From Candidatus Tepidiaquacellales bacterium OLB4/UTCHB1 (GTDB lineage: Bacteria; Bacteroidota; Ignavibacteria; Tepidaquicellales; Tepidaquicellaceae), in assembly GCA_002050165.1 (NCBI GenBank), contig MWSW01000010.1:62001-126000 (forward strand): DNA of 64,000 nucleotides, written 5' to 3'. A model generated the notes under the pieces. The model did not search any database, was not told where the DNA came from, and saw nothing but the letters and a program-made list of their open reading frames with translations. Shown in pieces: positions 54,401 to 62,124 of the stretch. How positions within the stretch are numbered: the first letter of the stretch is position 1; each line of letters opens with the position of its first letter. A program made the position numbers and the translations under genes.

Positions 54401-55036
54401 TTTCCCGAAAACGAAAAGTTCTCCCGCGAAAAATCCGCACTCGGGTTTTACCTCTCCGGCCATCCGCTTGAAAAATTCAGATCACGTATCGAAAGGTTCA
54501 CAACTCTTACGTTCGGAACTGACGTAAATGAAGTTGATTTTACAAAAACGGGTAAAGTCAGAATGTGCGGAGTAATCAGTGACCTTGAAGAAAGGATTTC
54601 AAAACGCGGGAAAAAATTCGCTGTCTTTAACCTGATTGATTTCGAGGGAAGTGGTGAGTGCATTGCATTTGGGCAAGCGTACGAACTAAACAGTGCGCTC
54701 TTTGTAAATGACAACCCGATATTCCTTTCCGGAAAGGCTGAAGAGAATGGCGATAAAATCAAACTTACCGTAGATCAGGCAATACATATTGACAGTTTTG
54801 AAACACAGCTTGCTGAAAATGTAACAATTAAACTTGACAATACAGAGAGCAGCGAAAAATTGCTTGATGAAATTTATAATACTGCAACCAATTATATGGG
54901 GAGTTGCGGATTATATTTCCAGGTCAGAGAGAACGGGAGTTCGAAAATTTATTTATCCCAATCGTTGAGAATTCACCCCGATGGTATCTTAGAGTTGAAA
55001 AATATCGTAGGTGAAAATAACTTATACATAAATTAA
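51494..55036 (+). CDS. dnaE: DNA polymerase III alpha subunit
   Basis: The product is about 1,180 residues from the ATG at 51494, chosen over an upstream GTG at 51458 because the conserved N terminus 'MQEFVHLHNHSHYSLLDA' starts there. Domains in order: PHP domain with HNH/H-x-H metal sites, polymerase palm with catalytic aspartates in 'MPDIDIDFQDDRRDEMFQYA', the Y-P-G fingers region ('NDLAIMNALYRPGPMKF'), helix-hairpin-helix region, OB fold (about 1000-1090, 'KRGKKFAVFNLIDFEGSGEC'), and a short tail. It is the main replicative polymerase. A putative Shine-Dalgarno before the following trxA indicates separate or coupled translation. Confidence 0.97.
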   Translation: MQEFVHLHNHSHYSLLDAISRIEDLVDAAVNEKMRAVALTDHGVLYGALEFYKACKSREIKPVIGCEVYVAQSGSRFDRGKRNEYSPENGDSADGLTSSINYAHLILLAKDLVGYKNLIKLVSIGHTEGFYYKPRIDIEMLSKYSKGLVATSACAGGVISCYIVRDDLDTAKKMTGVYKDIFGDDFYLEIQDHKTIDAEKKVLAQMPKLAKKFGLKLIATNDVHYIKKEHSVAHNIYLHLSAKQSKLTNNFNVTTDLRYGTDEIYFKSAAQMCELFKDYPEAIKSTIEVTEKCNLELDMKTNYMPNFKLPADVETSISFDDYLAIVSKEGMRKRIAVVNDETEKRLEYELDVIKRMNFAGYFLIVRDFIIEAKRRGIIVGPGRGSATGSLVCYCIGITDVNPLEYDLLFERFLNPERISMPDIDIDFQDDRRDEMFQYAKQQYGETAVAQIITFNRLAARGVLKDVGRVLNINFSEINELTKIIPVQFGKVTPLERCFDEIDDFKKYFKDAPQSQKAQREQLFDNCLVLENLNKNSSIHASGIVIAPSDITDYVPLSKVAGEDNVFCTQFDMNQLEDAGLIKMDFLGLKELKVIKKTFDLVNSRHNLDLSIEKIPLDDSRTFDLFSAGSTVGVFQFSNSKMREYLAKMKPRNINDLAIMNALYRPGPMKFIPEFLEKRTRGEKVNYLHPLMENALKETYGIIIFQEQAMQIARDVAGFSMAQADNMRKAMGKKIKQIMLSIHNEFINGALNKGVKKDIAEKIFNQILDFADYGFNKSHAVAYSILAFYTAYLKTHYPLEFLAVSMECRKDSETELQQLANECGKMGVRLMKPDVNSGNVDFKVRYFDERSTDKGEIIYGLSAIKNVGEKAVAAIVSERENNGEFISFIDFCKRVDLKQVNKKTLEGLIFSGAFDNLEPNRRKLYCNIERVIAFAQKYKLKPESRGQEGLFEISDLNEREDEYILDECEEFPENEKFSREKSALGFYLSGHPLEKFRSRIERFTTLTFGTDVNEVDFTKTGKVRMCGVISDLEERISKRGKKFAVFNLIDFEGSGECIAFGQAYELNSALFVNDNPIFLSGKAEENGDKIKLTVDQAIHIDSFETQLAENVTIKLDNTESSEKLLDEIYNTATNYMGSCGLYFQVRENGSSKIYLSQSLRIHPDGILELKNIVGENNLYIN

Positions 55037-55076
55037 ATTGCATAAGAAGTAATTTCAAAAAGAAAGGAAACAAATA

Positions 55077-55400
55077 ATGAAACCAGTAGAAATAACAGAT
55101 GATAATTTTTCAGCAGAAGTTGAAAATTCGGATATACCGGTATTGATTGATTTCTGGGCTGTTTGGTGTGGACCGTGCATAATGATTGCTCCGACTATAG
55201 ATGAGTTGGCAAGCGAATACAGTGGTAAAATCAAAGTCGGGAAAATAGACATAGACAAAAATCCATCCGTGCCGGTTAAATTCGGAATCAGGAGTATACC
55301 AACATTTCTGATTTTTAAAGACGGGAAAGTTGTTGACCAGATTGTTGGTGCAGTACCGAAACCGATGCTTGTCGAAAAACTGAACGCTCAATTGAATTAA
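55077..55400 (+). CDS. trxA: Thioredoxin
   Basis: The 107-residue product has the canonical WCGPC motif (Cys31/Cys34) in 'LIDFWAVWCGPCIMIAPT', and the cis-Pro strand 'GIRSIPTFLIFKDGK'. It reduces protein disulfides and is itself reduced by the TrxB encoded at 20740. A clear AAAGGAAA-type ribosome-binding site precedes the ATG. It sits 40 bp after dnaE and ends at a strong terminator. Confidence 0.98.
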   Translation: MKPVEITDDNFSAEVENSDIPVLIDFWAVWCGPCIMIAPTIDELASEYSGKIKVGKIDIDKNPSVPVKFGIRSIPTFLIFKDGKVVDQIVGAVPKPMLVEKLNAQLN

Positions 55401-55456
55401 ATATATTATATCCGGAATAATTTTCCCGAAGGTCAAAACATATCGGTTAAAAATAT

Positions 55457-55488
55457 AAAGGAGTCAGCAAAAACTGACTCCTTTTTTT
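55457..55488 (+). terminator. Strong bidirectional intrinsic terminator after trxA
   Basis: An 8-bp perfect stem (GGAGTCAG with CTGACTCC, 6-nt A-rich loop) is followed by seven Ts on the plus strand; three flanking A/T pairs extend the stem. On the minus strand the same hairpin is followed by T-rich sequence, so it likely also serves the convergent outer-membrane gene. Confidence 0.92.
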
Positions 55489-55507
55489 GGAGGGTAAGGC
55501 AGTAATA

Positions 55508-56686
55508 CTAAAACCTGAAATACGCTTCAATGGCATATCTGCTAATTGCGGTAGAATTTGTTTGAAAACCTGATTCGCCTTCACCCCAGAATCCTTCCGG
55601 ACCAAAACGGAATTCTGCAAAGTTGTATGGATTGAGAAGTAAACCCAGTCCGAGAGTACCGCCTAAAAATTTAATTTTTGCGTAAGGTTGTAAATATAAG
55701 GGTAGGATGTTTACTATTCCCATTAACTCTCCGTCGAATCTTCCACCCTGCATATATGAAGCAGTGGTTCCAAGGTTGAAAAATGTAACCGTCATCCCCA
55801 GAACAATTCCACGTTCTTTAAAAATGTTTGCTTTGTATTCTGCGTTTGCGCTTAAAGAAAATAAGTCGGCAATGAAAGTGTGGTGAGTTGTTGTGTATTC
55901 GAATTTTTCACCACTCTCAGAATAATTCATCCTGTCTGTTGATCCTGCATAACCGAAACTGAACGATCCCATCAGGTTGATTCCGATATTGGAAATTCCC
56001 TTGATTGAAATATCTTCAATTTTATGGAGGTTATACCTTGAACCGATTTGAAATCCATTTTGGGAAAAATTGTTCTGGAGATTAAATCTTTCGGGATATT
56101 TCAAGGTAGTTTTTAACGTTCCTATCATAAAGCTCGCTTCGGGGTCGGTGTATCTGTGTATCGGATTTTCTTCCACATCGTATTCATAATAATTAACCTC
56201 AGATTTATAGTCATTGTTATTGATGATGACAATGGGATTATCATTTGTATTCGTTGTCCCTTCGTCAGTCATATCCCCGGGATATGGAGTTGGGTTTGAT
56301 AACGTGATTTCTGGGGCAGTGTTGTTTCGATTCCCGTAACGACTGTCATCGCTGCTCACATTTACAGATATAGGTGCAACTTCATTCGTTGATCCGGAAT
56401 TAATGTTACCTTCGTTTGGATTTAAGTTTGTTTCTACCGATTGTGTTGTGGTTTCGTTCTTTGAATCCGGTTTAATTGTTTCACTTCCCGTAGTCTGCAA
56501 GGGGGTACTATCAGTTTTTACATGAGTTATTTCTTTCCGAGGATTTTCCCCATCATTCTTCTGGCTGGTTGTTGTCTCTGTAGTTCCCTTCCCTTCTCCC
56601 AACCGGATTTTATCTTTCGATTGAGAGAAAGACAGGTTTGAGACAACCAAAACCGCAAAGATGGAATTCAAAAATAAATTTTTCAT
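55508..56686 (-). CDS. Outer-membrane beta-barrel protein with low-complexity N-terminal linker
   Basis: The 392-residue product has a signal peptide ending near LSFSQ, then a Thr/Asn/Ser/Glu-rich low-complexity stretch (about 30-165, for example 'GTTETTTSQKNDGEN' and 'TTNTNDNPIVIINNND'), followed by an amphipathic beta-strand C-terminal half ending in aromatic 'YAIEAYFRF', typical of outer-membrane barrels. I recognise no family. It is downstream of the ECF sigma gene on the same strand, 96 bp away. Confidence 0.7.
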   Translation of the reverse strand: MKNLFLNSIFAVLVVSNLSFSQSKDKIRLGEGKGTTETTTSQKNDGENPRKEITHVKTDSTPLQTTGSETIKPDSKNETTTQSVETNLNPNEGNINSGSTNEVAPISVNVSSDDSRYGNRNNTAPEITLSNPTPYPGDMTDEGTTNTNDNPIVIINNNDYKSEVNYYEYDVEENPIHRYTDPEASFMIGTLKTTLKYPERFNLQNNFSQNGFQIGSRYNLHKIEDISIKGISNIGINLMGSFSFGYAGSTDRMNYSESGEKFEYTTTHHTFIADLFSLSANAEYKANIFKERGIVLGMTVTFFNLGTTASYMQGGRFDGELMGIVNILPLYLQPYAKIKFLGGTLGLGLLLNPYNFAEFRFGPEGFWGEGESGFQTNSTAISRYAIEAYFRF

Positions 56687-56782
56687 CTTGTGATTTGATT
56701 AGTAAATAATGATGGTACTTATGAAATGATGTTTAAGTTTCAAACGGGAGATACTGGTAACAATTTAAAATTTCGAGGGTCA

Positions 56783-57319
56783 CTAAACCCGGCAGGTACG
56801 GCAATCCTGTTCACCGTATAATTTTCCGTCTTTTCCAATTTTGTAATTGCAACAGGCAACGAACTCTCTTTTAAGAATTTCCCTTGCCCTGCGTACACGT
56901 GACTTTGATGCTGTTTCGGATATATTTAGGATTGATGAAATTTCGCGATGTGTCTTACCCCTTAATTCGGATAACACGAAAGTATTTCTGTACAGTGGAG
57001 GTAGGTTTTTTATAAATGGTCGTAAACAACAGAACTGATACTGACGGTCAATTAACCATGAATCATCAGGTAAATCCGGAATCTCCGTTGTAAAATTGGA
57101 ATGCTTTCTCGAACGGAAGTAATCGTTAATGGAATTTCTGGTAACCTTGAAAATCCATGAATTGAGATTATTCACACCGGACAATTTTTCAATGTTGAGG
57201 TGAATTTTGATAAACACCTCCTGACGGATATCCAGTGCTGTATCCTCGTCTTTGACAACTTTGTTGATGTATTTCAAAATATTATCCGAGAATTTATCCC
57301 AGATCTGGTCTGTTCGCAT
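56783..57319 (-). CDS. ECF sigma factor, SigZ-like, with cysteine-rich C-terminal tail
   Basis: The 178-residue product has sigma-70 region 2 (about 1-70: 'IRQEVFIKIHLNIEKL', 'LNSWIFKVTRNSINDYFRSRK') and region 4 (about 100-150: 'ELRGKTHREISSILNISETASKSRVRRAREILK', residues 118-150). A tail follows with CC at 156-157, Cys173 and Cys176. Cys-rich tails in SigZ-type ECF factors are thought to bind metal or sense redox. No separate anti-sigma gene is adjacent. The metallothionein-like gene is immediately upstream and a hairpin lies between them. Confidence 0.9.
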   Translation of the reverse strand: MRTDQIWDKFSDNILKYINKVVKDEDTALDIRQEVFIKIHLNIEKLSGVNNLNSWIFKVTRNSINDYFRSRKHSNFTTEIPDLPDDSWLIDRQYQFCCLRPFIKNLPPLYRNTFVLSELRGKTHREISSILNISETASKSRVRRAREILKREFVACCNYKIGKDGKLYGEQDCRTCRV

Positions 57320-57334
57320 CGTGAAAAAATTAAT

Positions 57335-57352
57335 GGGGGAAGTTTTTCCCCC
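57335..57352 (-). terminator. GC-rich hairpin with U-rich tail between the metallothionein-like gene and sigma gene
   Basis: On the minus strand a 7-bp perfect stem (GGGGGAA with TTCCCCC, 4-nt loop) lies 11 bp past the metallothionein-like stop and is followed within a few bases by a run of six Ts directly before the sigma start. It looks like a partial terminator or attenuator that would lower sigma expression relative to the peptide. Confidence 0.6.
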
Positions 57353-57363
57353 TTAAAATAAAG

Positions 57364-57489
57364 TTAATTGCAGCATTCGGTGCAATTTGTGCACTCACAT
57401 TTTTCGCAAGTGCAACCTGATGTATTGCAATCGCTACAATTGCATTGTGTGCATTCGCACTGAGTGCATACACATTTTTCGTTACTCAT
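57364..57489 (-). CDS. Metallothionein-like cysteine-rich peptide (41 aa, 14 Cys)
   Basis: Reading the minus strand from the ATG at 57489 gives MSNEKCVCTQCECTQCNCSD, then NTSGCTCEKC and ECTNCTECCN, ending TAA at 57364. Fourteen of 41 residues are cysteine, mostly in regular CxCxx units (Cys 6, 8, 11, 13, 16, 18, 21, 26, 28, 31, 33, 36, 39, 40). An AGGA-type site lies a few bases before the ATG. The composition strongly suggests a metal-binding thiol peptide. It lies 44 bp upstream of a sigma gene whose product itself has a Cys-rich tail. It does not match a named bacterial metallothionein family that I can recognise; a chance open frame is unlikely given the regularity. Confidence 0.72.
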   Translation of the reverse strand: MSNEKCVCTQCECTQCNCSDCNTSGCTCEKCECTNCTECCN

Positions 57490-57557
57490 TGGTTTTTCCT
57501 TTCGGTTATTATTTACATATATAAGACGTAGAAATTATAAAAAAGACGCAAAAAAAT

Positions 57558-57974
57558 TTATTCACCGATAATTTTAACAAGTACCCTTTTCTTTCGTTTA
57601 CCGTCAAACTCCCCGTAGAAGATTTGTTCCCATGGTCCGAAGTCAAGTTTACCACCGGTTATCGCAATAACGGTTTCCCTCCCCATGACTGTACGTTTAA
57701 GGTGGGCATCCGCATTATCTTCAAAACCATTGTGTTGATACTGCGAATAAGGTTTTTCTGGGGCAAGCTTTTCAAGCCAGACTTCATAATCGTTGTGCAA
57801 CCCCGGTTCGTCATCATTTATAAATACACTTGCTGTTATGTGCATCGCGTTTACTAACATGATACCTTCCTTTATCCCGCTTTCCGAGAGGCATGATTCA
57901 ACCTCGGGTGTGATGTTGATTAACTCGCGTCTTCCGGAAGTCTCAAACCATAATTCTTTTCTGTAAGATTTCAA
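57558..57974 (-). CDS. YjbQ/UPF0047 family protein
   Basis: The 138-residue product matches the UPF0047 family: '[39 protein letters not shown]' (residues 20-58, containing the conserved HxT/S), '[12 protein letters not shown]' and '[13 protein letters not shown]'. Members show weak thiamine-phosphate synthase activity; the physiological role is unsettled. The gene stands alone, 44 bp from the propeller-like gene. Confidence 0.93.
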   Translation of the reverse strand: MKSYRKELWFETSGRRELINITPEVESCLSESGIKEGIMLVNAMHITASVFINDDEPGLHNDYEVWLEKLAPEKPYSQYQHNGFEDNADAHLKRTVMGRETVIAITGGKLDFGPWEQIFYGEFDGKRKKRVLVKIIGE

Positions 57975-58018
57975 ATTATAAAAGATATCATCTAAGATTA
58001 AATTGTTCTTCCAATATA

Positions 58019-59065
58019 TCAGAAAGGTGATTTATATTTAAACAGAATCGGCATGAAGCTTGTGAGTTTATCTAGCGTTCCGCCGTCAACAGATTTCTTG
58101 TTCGATTCGATTACCTTATACATTTCGCGCCAAGGGTCAATGGTAATGTAAAAATTTCCGGTGTTATCCATTGTAACAGATTCCGGTGCTATCCCGACAA
58201 TTTGATTCAGGAAAGGGTAGCCCGGGACGTACATATTCAATTCCTTTAACCGAACGTTTTTTACTGTCATGTCGGGATTAAAATCTATCATAAAGATTCG
58301 CCTCATATTTCTGTCAATACCGAGAAGTTGTCTGTCGCTGACAGCGTATAATCCGCAAATGGTTATTATTTCATATTTGGATGTATAAATCCTGTTTACA
58401 ATTGCTTTGGTTGATTTATCACAAATGTAAATTACCGTTGAATCCGTAAAGAACTTATCATTGAACCTGACATTTTCAAGGCCAAGAAAAAAGTAATTAT
58501 CCGAAATTGCCAATCCTTCGAATCCGATATTTGATCGGGTATGTTCGAATACGTCTCCCGGGAAGTCAACTTTTGTAATATTTGTAATCTCAGTAGTATT
58601 GAAAATATCATTATTGTATTCCATCCTGAAAATTCCTTCCGACTTTTTAAATCCCATCGGATCAGGCTTTCTTGAACCTGAGCCTTCAATTGTAATATAA
58701 AGCTCATTATTAACCGGGTCGGTTTGTATATCTTCAAAATCCCACTTGTCAAACGGTTTAAGATATTCTTTTACCCGCTCGGAAAGGGTTATTTCAGAAA
58801 TTTTCAGATCAGGTGAACTTTCGCTTTCATCAACCAATATTCGGTGAATTTTTCCGATATCATCGCAGGAGACAAAATTTTTCTTACCATCTTTAATTCC
58901 GATAAATGTAAGTCCGGAAGTTTGGTCAGTATGATTTTCATTGTCGTCAATCAACCAGAGTGGATAACCTTCTGCGGGTTCCAGTCGCCCGAAGAAAAAT
59001 GCCGTGTAGATTACGTATAAAATTATCAGTATCAGAGGTGTAAATATTTTTACAAATTCCCTCAT
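58019..59065 (-). CDS. Membrane-anchored beta-propeller-like protein (SdiA-regulated/phytase-esterase-like)
   Basis: The 348-residue product has an N-terminal TM helix (about 8-28) followed by a periplasmic-facing domain with repeated beta-strand blades such as '[19 protein letters not shown]', '[21 protein letters not shown]' and '[21 protein letters not shown]'. This resembles SdiA-regulated or phytase/esterase-like propeller proteins; the catalytic function is not evident. It overlaps the lpd stop by 4 bp at its start, so it is probably cotranscribed with lpd. Confidence 0.65.
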   Translation of the reverse strand: MREFVKIFTPLILIILYVIYTAFFFGRLEPAEGYPLWLIDDNENHTDQTSGLTFIGIKDGKKNFVSCDDIGKIHRILVDESESSPDLKISEITLSERVKEYLKPFDKWDFEDIQTDPVNNELYITIEGSGSRKPDPMGFKKSEGIFRMEYNNDIFNTTEITNITKVDFPGDVFEHTRSNIGFEGLAISDNYFFLGLENVRFNDKFFTDSTVIYICDKSTKAIVNRIYTSKYEIITICGLYAVSDRQLLGIDRNMRRIFMIDFNPDMTVKNVRLKELNMYVPGYPFLNQIVGIAPESVTMDNTGNFYITIDPWREMYKVIESNKKSVDGGTLDKLTSFMPILFKYKSPF

Positions 59066-60474
59066 TTCTTCTTCGGTCTGTAAATGTGTGTACTTTGCCC
59101 AAAAAATATTTCAGCTGCCTCCATAAATGTTTCGGATAAAGTCGGATGCGGGTGTATTGACATTTTAATATCAGTTGCGGTAGCGCCCATTTCAATTGCG
59201 AGCACAGCTTCTGATATGAGTTCACCCGCGCCATAACCTGCAATCCCGACTCCGAGTAGCCGCTCTGTTTTCGGGTCAATAATAATTTTAGTTAATCCGT
59301 CAGTCCGGTCAATTGACATTGCCCTGCCGGAAGCAGCCCATGGGAACTTCACAACTTCGATTTCAATTCCGTTTTGCTTCGCCTGATCCTGTGTGAGACC
59401 TGCCCAGGCAATTTCAGGATCGGTAAATACAACCGCCGGAATGCAGGCAGGTTCGAATGCCGCTTTATTTCCTGCGATTACTTCAACTGCGACCCTTGCC
59501 TCGTGAGACGCTTTGTGGGCAAGCATCGGCTCACCACAAATATCACCGATTGCGTAAATCCCTTTGACGGAAGTTGCCTGCTGTTCGTTGACTTTAATAA
59601 AACCCTTATTGTCAGTTTCAATCCCGGTATTTTCAATACCTATAAATTGTGAATTCGGTTTTCTACCAACTGAAACCAGAATTTTTTCATATTGTTTGAT
59701 AGTCCTCTTCCCGTCTTTCGATTCAAACGTTACCTTCAATACTGACTTTTCTTTATTTACACCAGCAACTCTCGTGTTTGTCATGATTTCATCGAATTTT
59801 CCGGAAATATTTTTTGTCAGGATAGCAACGAGGTCTCTGTCGGCTCCGTTAAGTATATAGGGAAGCATTTCCACTACACTGACTTTTGTTCCGATAGACG
59901 CATAAACCGAACCGAGTTCAAGCCCGATGTATCCACCGCCGATCACGAGCATGGACTTTGGAATCCGGTCTATATCGAGAGCAGTGGTCGAGTCTAATAT
60001 ATCCTTACTTTCATTGAAGCCGGGGATTGTAGCCGGATGTGATCCTGCAGCAATTATGATATTTTCAAACGTCAGTTTTCTCATGGCTCCACCTGAAACG
60101 ACCTCAATTTCGTTATTGCCGGTAAACTTTGCTTCACCTTTTATGTAATTTATCTTTCGTTGCCTTGATAGTTGTCCCAATCCCCCGGTAAGATTTTTTA
60201 CAACTTTATTCTTGTACGCTGTCAATTTTTTCGGATCAATCTTAGGTTTTGAAAAAGTTACTCCGAAATTTTTCGCCTGCTCTGCTTCCGCAATTAGTTT
60301 AGCAACGTGAAGGTACGCTTTTGATGGGATACAGCCTTTATAGAGACAAACACCACCGGGATTCTCTTCCTTACCTATTAATGTTACATTCATTCCGAGA
60401 TCTGCTGCGAGAAATGCAGCCGCATATCCCCCGGGACCGGCGCCTAATACAATTAAATTTTTAGCGTTGCTCAC
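59062..60474 (-). CDS. lpd: Dihydrolipoyl dehydrogenase (E3)
   Basis: The 470-residue product has the FAD-binding 'GAGPGGYAAAF' (11-21), the redox disulfide in 'GGVCLYKGCIPSK' (Cys43/Cys48), an NAD-binding 'VIGGGYIGLELGSVYASIG', and the C-terminal 'SIHPHPTLSETFMEAAE' with the catalytic His-Glu pair. It re-oxidises lipoamide of the pyruvate dehydrogenase complex whose E2 and E1 genes lie upstream on the same strand. Its stop overlaps the propeller-like gene start by 4 bp. Confidence 0.97.
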   Translation of the reverse strand: MSNAKNLIVLGAGPGGYAAAFLAADLGMNVTLIGKEENPGGVCLYKGCIPSKAYLHVAKLIAEAEQAKNFGVTFSKPKIDPKKLTAYKNKVVKNLTGGLGQLSRQRKINYIKGEAKFTGNNEIEVVSGGAMRKLTFENIIIAAGSHPATIPGFNESKDILDSTTALDIDRIPKSMLVIGGGYIGLELGSVYASIGTKVSVVEMLPYILNGADRDLVAILTKNISGKFDEIMTNTRVAGVNKEKSVLKVTFESKDGKRTIKQYEKILVSVGRKPNSQFIGIENTGIETDNKGFIKVNEQQATSVKGIYAIGDICGEPMLAHKASHEARVAVEVIAGNKAAFEPACIPAVVFTDPEIAWAGLTQDQAKQNGIEIEVVKFPWAASGRAMSIDRTDGLTKIIIDPKTERLLGVGIAGYGAGELISEAVLAIEMGATATDIKMSIHPHPTLSETFMEAAEIFFGQSTHIYRPKKK

Positions 60475-60566
60475 GATTTTTCAACATTTATTTTATAATA
60501 TGCATTTTGAATTCGCGACTTATTCGTTTTACTGATGATTTTCGCCATATAACCAACGTGATTTAT

Positions 60567-61922
60567 TTACAACATCATTGTCATTGGTTGTTCAAGAGAC
60601 TCGCAAATCCATCTTAAATATCTTGCCGCATCCGCACCGTCAATTATCCTGTGGTCATAAGTTAAAGTCAGAGGTAAAATCAACCTTGGTTTAAATTCGC
60701 CGTCAATATATTTTGCTTCGGTAGTTGCACGCGAAACTCCAAGTATCGCCACCTGTGGTGCATAAACTATCGGTGTGAAAGCAGTTCCGCCAATTCCTCC
60801 CAGATTTGAGATTGTAAAGTTTCCACCTTCCATTTCCGCAGGTGTGATTTTTCTTTCTCTGGTTTGTTTCGCAAGTTCAGTAAGCTCTACTGATAGCTCT
60901 GTGAGATTTTTTCTGTCAACATTTTTTACTACCGGGACAAGTAAACCGTTTTCTGTATCTACCGCAACACCGATATTATAATACTTTTTGAGAATAATCT
61001 CGGATTTCGAAAAGTCAATGCTCGAATTGAATTGCGGGAATTTTTTCAACGCAACTGAGCATACTTTCAGTAAAATTGAAGTAACAGTAAGTTGTCCACC
61101 GAGTTTTTCAATTCCGGGTGATAGCTTCTTTCTGAATATCTCGAGTTCAGTAATATCGGCTTTATCGAACTGTGTAACCATCGGAACGGAGTTCCATGCG
61201 TAGCTCATATTAGCGGCGGTAACTTTCCGGATTTTAGACATACTCACGGTTTCAATCTCACCCCACTTTGAAAAATCAGGAAGCGGCTGTTGTGGAATTG
61301 ACCCTGCAGGTGAGGAAATTGTAATACCGGTACCCGACATTAAATTCTTCACATATTCCTTCACGTCATTTTCAGAAATTCTTCCCGCCGGGCCGGTTCC
61401 GGTTACATTAATGAGATTCACACCGAGTTCTCTGGCTAAGCGCCTTATCCGTGGAGATGCGGGTATAGGTTTCGTGTAAATGTTTCTGTCGTCAGATGAC
61501 TTCGGGGAACCGGATACGATCTCTTCAGCCGGTTTCACAATATCATGTTTGTCATTTTCTTTAGTTTCTGGTTTAGATTCTGGTAGCACCTGTGTAACGG
61601 GTTCAGATATCTCTTCTTTAGCTTCCGGTAGAGGTTTGGCGATTACTTCTTCAGGTTTTTGTTCCGATATATCCGATTCAGTTTCGCCGGAATCTACCAC
61701 AATTATCGTAGAACCAACTTTTATATTATCGCCGGGTTTGACGAGTATTTCCTTTACTTTACCGGCGGCAGTTGAGGGTACCTCAAACATTGCCTTATCG
61801 GTTTCAAGTTCAACAACCGGTTGTTCGAGTTTGATTACCTCGCCAACCTTAACGAGAACACTTACTACATCACCGGAATCAACGTTTTCCGATACTTCAG
61901 GAAGTTTTACTTCAATATTCAT
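60567..61922 (-). CDS. aceF: Dihydrolipoyllysine-residue acetyltransferase (PDH E2)
   Basis: The 451-residue product has one N-terminal lipoyl domain (lipoylated Lys43 in 'ELETDKAMFEVPS'), a Pro/Glu/Ser/Lys-rich linker, an E1/E3-binding domain around 150-190 ('ASPRIRRLARELGVNL', 'GPAGRISENDV'), and a C-terminal acyltransferase domain with the catalytic His424/Asp428 in 'TYDHRIIDGADAARYL'. It transfers the acetyl group to CoA. It lies 92 bp upstream of lpd and 202 bp after aceE. Confidence 0.96.
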   Translation of the reverse strand: MNIEVKLPEVSENVDSGDVVSVLVKVGEVIKLEQPVVELETDKAMFEVPSTAAGKVKEILVKPGDNIKVGSTIIVVDSGETESDISEQKPEEVIAKPLPEAKEEISEPVTQVLPESKPETKENDKHDIVKPAEEIVSGSPKSSDDRNIYTKPIPASPRIRRLARELGVNLINVTGTGPAGRISENDVKEYVKNLMSGTGITISSPAGSIPQQPLPDFSKWGEIETVSMSKIRKVTAANMSYAWNSVPMVTQFDKADITELEIFRKKLSPGIEKLGGQLTVTSILLKVCSVALKKFPQFNSSIDFSKSEIILKKYYNIGVAVDTENGLLVPVVKNVDRKNLTELSVELTELAKQTRERKITPAEMEGGNFTISNLGGIGGTAFTPIVYAPQVAILGVSRATTEAKYIDGEFKPRLILPLTLTYDHRIIDGADAARYLRWICESLEQPMTMML

Positions 61923-62016
61923 ATTAAATTTGATAATGTATTATTTCAAAATTAAAGGTTTTGGAAACTGAATAATAGGCAAAGGGGCTTATCAGATTCC
62001 ACAATGAATTAAGAAA

Positions 62017-62052
62017 CCACGAACCGGCAGAAGAATTCTTACCGGAGCGTGG
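62017..62052. repeat. 36-bp imperfect palindrome in the aceE-aceF gap
   Basis: Matching arms CCACG/CGTGG and CCGG/CCGG surround a 10-bp perfect centre AAGAATTCTT. On the minus strand the arms are followed by a T-containing but imperfect run. It could be a transcription attenuator or a binding site between the E1 and E2 genes. Confidence 0.55.
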
Positions 62053-62124
62053 TAATCAAAATTGCAATCGTGATTAACAGACTACTAAAATTCCATCCGC
62101 ATATTCGCAACAAACGGGAACAAA

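Noticed and set aside
57624-57857. Plus-strand open frame inside the YjbQ gene
   Set aside because: The YjbQ frame has clear family motifs; the other frame has no start signal or composition supporting it.
61480-61971. 163-residue Ser/Thr-rich open frame opposite aceF
   Set aside because: Ser/Thr richness is the reverse reading of the Pro/Glu/Lys-rich E2 linker; aceF is certain on the minus strand.
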